Assembly (NCBI RefSeq): GCF_014486695.1
Contig: NZ_JACTAB010000003.1
Coordinates: forward strand, 124,001 to 188,000
Direction of reading: 5' to 3'
DNA length: 64,000 bases
From: Flavobacterium buctense
Lineage (GTDB): Bacteria > Bacteroidota > Bacteroidia > Flavobacteriales > Flavobacteriaceae
This document shows positions 61,201 through 64,000 of this stretch, piece after piece. The position numbers were made by a program, and so were the translations under genes. How positions within the stretch are numbered: the first letter of the stretch is position 1; each line of letters opens with the position of its first letter. Below the pieces are notes generated by a model, which searched no databases, was not told where the DNA came from, and saw nothing but the letters and a program-made list of their open reading frames with translations.

Positions 61201-64000
61201 CTAAACGTAATTGCCGGAGCAGCCGTAACCGTAGCAGTTACAGGTGTTAATAGAGAACGACAAATGTTGGAAAACTTCCAATTGTAAGCATACAAGAAAA
61301 AGGTATTGTCAAAACCATTTCCGTTGATATTGGCTAAAGAAGAAGTGTATGGATAAGCGGTATTGTCAATATTGACAATCAAACCGGCAGCAGGCAATGT
61401 TTCAAAGTAAACAAAATAATTTCCGGCGGCTAAATTAAGCGCTAAAGGAATTGTTTGTGGTGTATTTCCTCCGGCTACACTAGTCACATAGTTATAAGAA
61501 GCAATTTGAACGTTGGAACCATTTCGAATGACCAATGTTCCGCTTTGTCCCGAAACCATGGGGTAAATATCAAATGATTGTAAAGTAGTAGCCGTAGTTA
61601 CTGCAAAAGTAACAAAAGTTTGAGTGGTTTGGGTTCCTAATGCACCCCCTTGTAATATTGGTGATATGGGACCTAAGCCCACTAAGCCTCCGGGTGCTCT
61701 TGATTGTGCGTAAAAAGTTGTTGTAGCCGCTAAGTTAGGGGTTACAAAACTATTTCCGGTAGCTAACAAAGTCACTCCGGTAGCTTCTGCATACCATTCG
61801 ATGGTAGAGCCCGGTGCACCGGTGGCATTTAAAGTGGTAGAACCTCCACCGCACAGCGTACCATTGGTAACTGTTAATGAAGTAGAAGCCGCACAATCTG
61901 TACTAAAAGTTTCGATATTGCTCCAAACACTTTTATCCGTTGCACTACAATTTCCTCTAACCCATACGTAATACAAGGTTGCCGGATTTAGTCCGGTGAT
62001 GGTGGCGGTAGTAACGCCAAAGGCGACTGATCCGGTTGGTGTAACTGCTCCACTTGGGGTGGTATTGGAAGTACTAACATAATATTGATAACCATTAGCC
62101 GGTTCCGGAAAAGCAGCAGTCCAGGCTATTCCGGCAGAAGTACTTCCAACGGTAGTCACTATCAAATCACTTGGTTCAAAACAGGTAGGTGATACAATTA
62201 CACTAATGTCATCGATCATTATTTTGCTTTGATTGGCAAAACTATATCCTTGAAAACCAAGATAAAAAATGTTGTTGGTTACCGGTGTAAAATCGACCGT
62301 AGCGGTTTGGTATACCGTATTAATGATGTTGGACAAATCTAAAATGGTGTTATTCATGCTTGCCTCAGAAGGTCCTGTACCCAAACGAATTCTTATATTT
62401 TCAGCAAAAGAACCGGCACTCAGAGTATTGTATTTAAATTTTAAACGATAGGTTACTCCTGCCGTTAAATTTAATCCAGCGGTAAAAAACCAATCATTGG
62501 TATCTAAAGCAGTATTAGTTGCTAAATGATAGGCATTAGGAGTTGAAGCCGCTAAACTGTTTTGCACGGTCCAAGTTACCGCGTCAGCATTGTCATTGGA
62601 AATGGTGAAACAAGTTGGAAGGGTATTGACCGGTGTTGTATCAAAACTTTGAAAATAAGGAATTGGAAAAGCCCCACAAACTGTAGTTACCGCAACTGTC
62701 GCACTGTTTGTTGTACAAGCGATACCAATAGCCCGCACTCTAAAATAATAGGTGGTCAAAGGGTTTAGTCCGTCAACCACAAAATCATTTGCCCCGGCAG
62801 TTGAAGCTCCGGAATATCCCGGAAGAATGCCGGTAAACGTATTGTTAGTTGACACATCAATCACATAATCGGTAGCGCCGGCCACGGGCGTCCATGAAGC
62901 GGTAAATGAATTTCCTTCTACTGTTGAAGCTGACAAACCGGTTGGTGCTGCAGTACAAGTTGTTTTAGAGGCCGTTGCCATGGCACTTAAATTATAGAAA
63001 GGACCGCCAAGACAACCCGCATTATAAGGTATTACCCAATAATAATAAGTTGTGTTGGGCGTTAAGACAGATTGCGCGAAAGTAGTAACATTAGAATTGC
63101 TCACCACGGTATAAGTACCAGAAATCACATTGGTAACTGACCAATAAGTACGATTGGGAATGTCAGTTACTGTGGGAGGCACATTGGTAGTGCTTCTAAG
63201 TACAAGGTAATTGGTTGGTGCCGGGCTGGCAGCCGCAAAACTATTTCCGGTAAAGGTGGTAGCGGTTACGGTGGTAGCTCCAATAACCAAAGCAGTTGGC
63301 GCTGCCGTTGGAGTTAAACAAGGTGTTGAAGGAGTATAAGTATATTTTAATCCGTTGTTAGGGTATTCGGTCACACTAGTTCTAACCGTATTTGAATTGG
63401 CTGTACCATTAACGGTTTTTCCTAACCAAGCTGCATTGGTATTTAGTCCGGTTTGCAACCTGTTTTGAACATCTCCTTGAACAAAATTGTTGGTAACCCC
63501 ACGAATTCCGACTTGCGCATTCAAAACTGTGGGATCATCTGGAGCACAGATACCGTACGAAAGCTCTATGCTATTGGAAGTCTCTAATAATCGGATTTGG
63601 AAATTAAAATTACCTGTGATAGCTTTTCTTCTGGCGTTTGTCCATTGAACCACGAAAATTCTGTTGGGAGCCGTCCCGATAGTCTTGTATGTGATGTTAT
63701 CAGTTGCTGAAATCAAATCCATACCCAAAGCGCTAATAGTACCTCCACCGGTAAAAACCGTAGCGACACTTAGTGGCAAATAAGAATTGGAAAGTGGTTC
63801 AACTCCGAACGCTATGTAACCGTTTGGGCTAATGAAACATTGGCTTTGAATGACTCCATCATAGGAAAAATTAAATCCGATATTGGCTTGAAAAGCAGCA
63901 CCGGTAGTATGATCATCCCAAGGTGCTGTATAGGCTACTGACGGTGTTGTAAGTGCGGTATAAGTTGCGCTTGACTCATTAAAGCTATAAGTACTCACCT
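58242..64000 (-). CDS. Giant T9SS-exported modular protein, type C signal (5' end beyond the window)
   Basis: The visible part has about 1919 codons and the N-terminus, with its signal peptide, lies beyond the right edge; the GTG at 63998 is only an internal codon. Modules seen: a lectin-like beta domain (about 1-225, like those in the 43507 protein) and fibronectin type III domains (about 230-340, 345-440 and 615-705). An anchor-J-like domain lies between them (about 445-610) and another near 1045-1220, with Ig-like modules around. The conserved 540-residue C-terminal half starts at WNGTTWSNG near 1372. The end (about 1840-1918; VFDVRGRLLWEQK, VLLIQIKDVEGTVVTKKVIR) is a T9SS type C signal. 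It is a paralogue of the 51976 protein over the C-terminal half. Confidence 0.9.
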   Translation of the reverse strand, partial: VSTYSFNESSATYTALTTPSVAYTAPWDDHTTGAAFQANIGFNFSYDGVIQSQCFISPNGYIAFGVEPLSNSYLPLSVATVFTGGGTISALGMDLISATDNITYKTIGTAPNRIFVVQWTNARRKAITGNFNFQIRLLETSNSIELSYGICAPDDPTVLNAQVGIRGVTNNFVQGDVQNRLQTGLNTNAAWLGKTVNGTANSNTVRTSVTEYPNNGLKYTYTPSTPCLTPTAAPTALVIGATTVTATTFTGNSFAAASPAPTNYLVLRSTTNVPPTVTDIPNRTYWSVTNVISGTYTVVSNSNVTTFAQSVLTPNTTYYYWVIPYNAGCLGGPFYNLSAMATASKTTCTAAPTGLSASTVEGNSFTASWTPVAGATDYVIDVSTNNTFTGILPGYSGASTAGANDFVVDGLNPLTTYYFRVRAIGIACTTNSATVAVTTVCGAFPIPYFQSFDTTPVNTLPTCFTISNDNADAVTWTVQNSLAASTPNAYHLATNTALDTNDWFFTAGLNLTAGVTYRLKFKYNTLSAGSFAENIRIRLGTGPSEASMNNTILDLSNIINTVYQTATVDFTPVTNNIFYLGFQGYSFANQSKIMIDDISVIVSPTCFEPSDLIVTTVGSTSAGIAWTAAFPEPANGYQYYVSTSNTTPSGAVTPTGSVAFGVTTATITGLNPATLYYVWVRGNCSATDKSVWSNIETFSTDCAASTSLTVTNGTLCGGGSTTLNATGAPGSTIEWYAEATGVTLLATGNSFVTPNLAATTTFYAQSRAPGGLVGLGPISPILQGGALGTQTTQTFVTFAVTTATTLQSFDIYPMVSGQSGTLVIRNGSNVQIASYNYVTSVAGGNTPQTIPLALNLAAGNYFVYFETLPAAGLIVNIDNTAYPYTSSLANINGNGFDNTFFLYAYNWKFSNICRSLLTPVTATVTAAPAITFSGASTTICQGETTALVTVTGAALYNNFTWNTTVGLSGSIAAGFTFNPIVTTTYNLSASQTSGGLCTSVLSYTVTVKPEPPGISIVPPSATICEGAIQSLNASLAAAAPVLIYSENFNAPTNNWIRTNASTGGIVANSAWTLRQSPYPYSSSYWNITMNSNDASQFYFSNSDAQGSPGTNRTLTYLESPSINLTGYTSASLNFFHYLRYIPGNKARVEVSINGGTTWAILNAFLATQGSASNFVSYTVSMNSYVGNSNVKIRFLYDASWDYGWAIDNVKISGNLAVEVTWSPPTELFFDATATTPYLSGTPTGTVYTKPTSTRVYTGSVVGANGCAASASTTITVIPAPNPGVLSSSQIVCATWQASALTILGIVGGSVIRWEYATNAAFTVGLTSIANTTTTLTTAEIGTFSGTRYYRAVIQSGTCPIVYTNSVFINYPVTVWNGTTWSNGLPNANLRAVFNGGAVTYSSLGDLNACSVEVQSGTVIFNSGHTLTVQNDVKVSGGSLIFQNNASLVQINSLNNNGVPFTNTGNITYRRLSTPIKKFDYIYWSTPVSPQTLMDFSPATTLFYSFDPNVGNWAYATSTVPMVLGKGYLIRAPDAAPFNVTTPNNYLGSFIGVPNTGDITIPVIGGANQFNLIGNPFPSAINADAFLSDPVNVPLIDATIYLWTHNTPIANNVYSAADYAIYNYSGGVGTGTAAANPGLNSSVPNGKIASGQGFFVKGLSSGNIIYKNSMRLAGNNDQFFRMSSPPVTESTTELEKHRFWLDIFNEQGAYKQMLIAYIENATNTGMDRGFDGEMVDVGNPITIYTLQEEKKLSIQGRALPFNQEDVIPIGYKSTVAGAYQINLSDFDGVFTEQGIYLEDLLLNVVHDLKAGNYQFTTEIGTFEDRFRIRFVNNTLGVDNPVLTANQIVIYKNSEENFVILTGNVLMDSVKVFDVRGRLLWEQKGINAAQTTVSGGLANEVLLIQIKDVEGTVVTKKVIR

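Noticed and set aside
63996..63998. GTG as the start of the last T9SS gene
   Set aside because: The frame continues past the window edge and there is no signal peptide after it, so the gene is truncated by the window.

Overview
The window comes from a Bacteroidota bacterium of the class Flavobacteriia, most likely Flavobacterium or a close relative. The reasons are the AT-rich sequence, promoters of the TAnnTTTG type without clear Shine-Dalgarno sites, menaquinone genes, a two-gene (split) transketolase, and several giant secreted proteins ending in type IX secretion (T9SS) sorting signals. No rRNA, tRNA, CRISPR array or insertion sequence was recognised.

Region 1 (1-4600, + strand) holds seven envelope-related genes in two transcription units: a six-span membrane protein, a YiiX-like permuted cysteine hydrolase and a winged-helix regulator, then a Coq4-family protein, a DUF1361 membrane protein, a small membrane protein and CreD. 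A nearly identical palindromic operator lies just upstream of each unit (75-97 and 1709-1730). The encoded regulator therefore probably controls both units. This is the best candidate here for an undescribed system.

Region 2 (4600-11534, - strand) carries menaquinone genes menB, menA and menC, interspersed with two bacterial PH-domain membrane proteins, a UPF0173 metallo-beta-lactamase-fold hydrolase and a secreted TPR protein.

Region 3 (11.6-43.3 kb) is a mixed housekeeping stretch. It includes a C1 peptidase, a DOPA-dioxygenase-like protein, an MFS carrier, lipA, gap, a hybrid histidine kinase, a purine nucleoside phosphorylase overlapping lpxK, and a Nif3 protein. It continues with a zinc-ribbon-family protein without cysteines, an alpha/beta hydrolase, cyanophycin synthetase, a DPP-IV-type peptidase, and a secreted protein often misnamed asparagine synthetase B. 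After dnaB come tgt, lptG-like, a DMT exporter and accA in one minus-strand group, then a lone receiver protein, the split transketolase with an unrelated secreted gene between its halves, an FKBP-like lipoprotein and an S4-domain protein.

Region 4 (43.5-64 kb, - strand) is almost entirely three giant T9SS-exported modular proteins of 2746, 1795 and more than 1918 residues; the last runs off the right edge. The second and third share a C-terminal half of about 540 residues ending in a type C sorting signal, while the first ends in a type A signal. Between the second and third genes lies an 878-bp spacer with a 21-bp tandem repeat of about 13 units, bracketed by an inverted copy of a CAGTC-rich dispersed repeat. 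Most genes are separated by strong hairpin terminators, which define the transcription units well.
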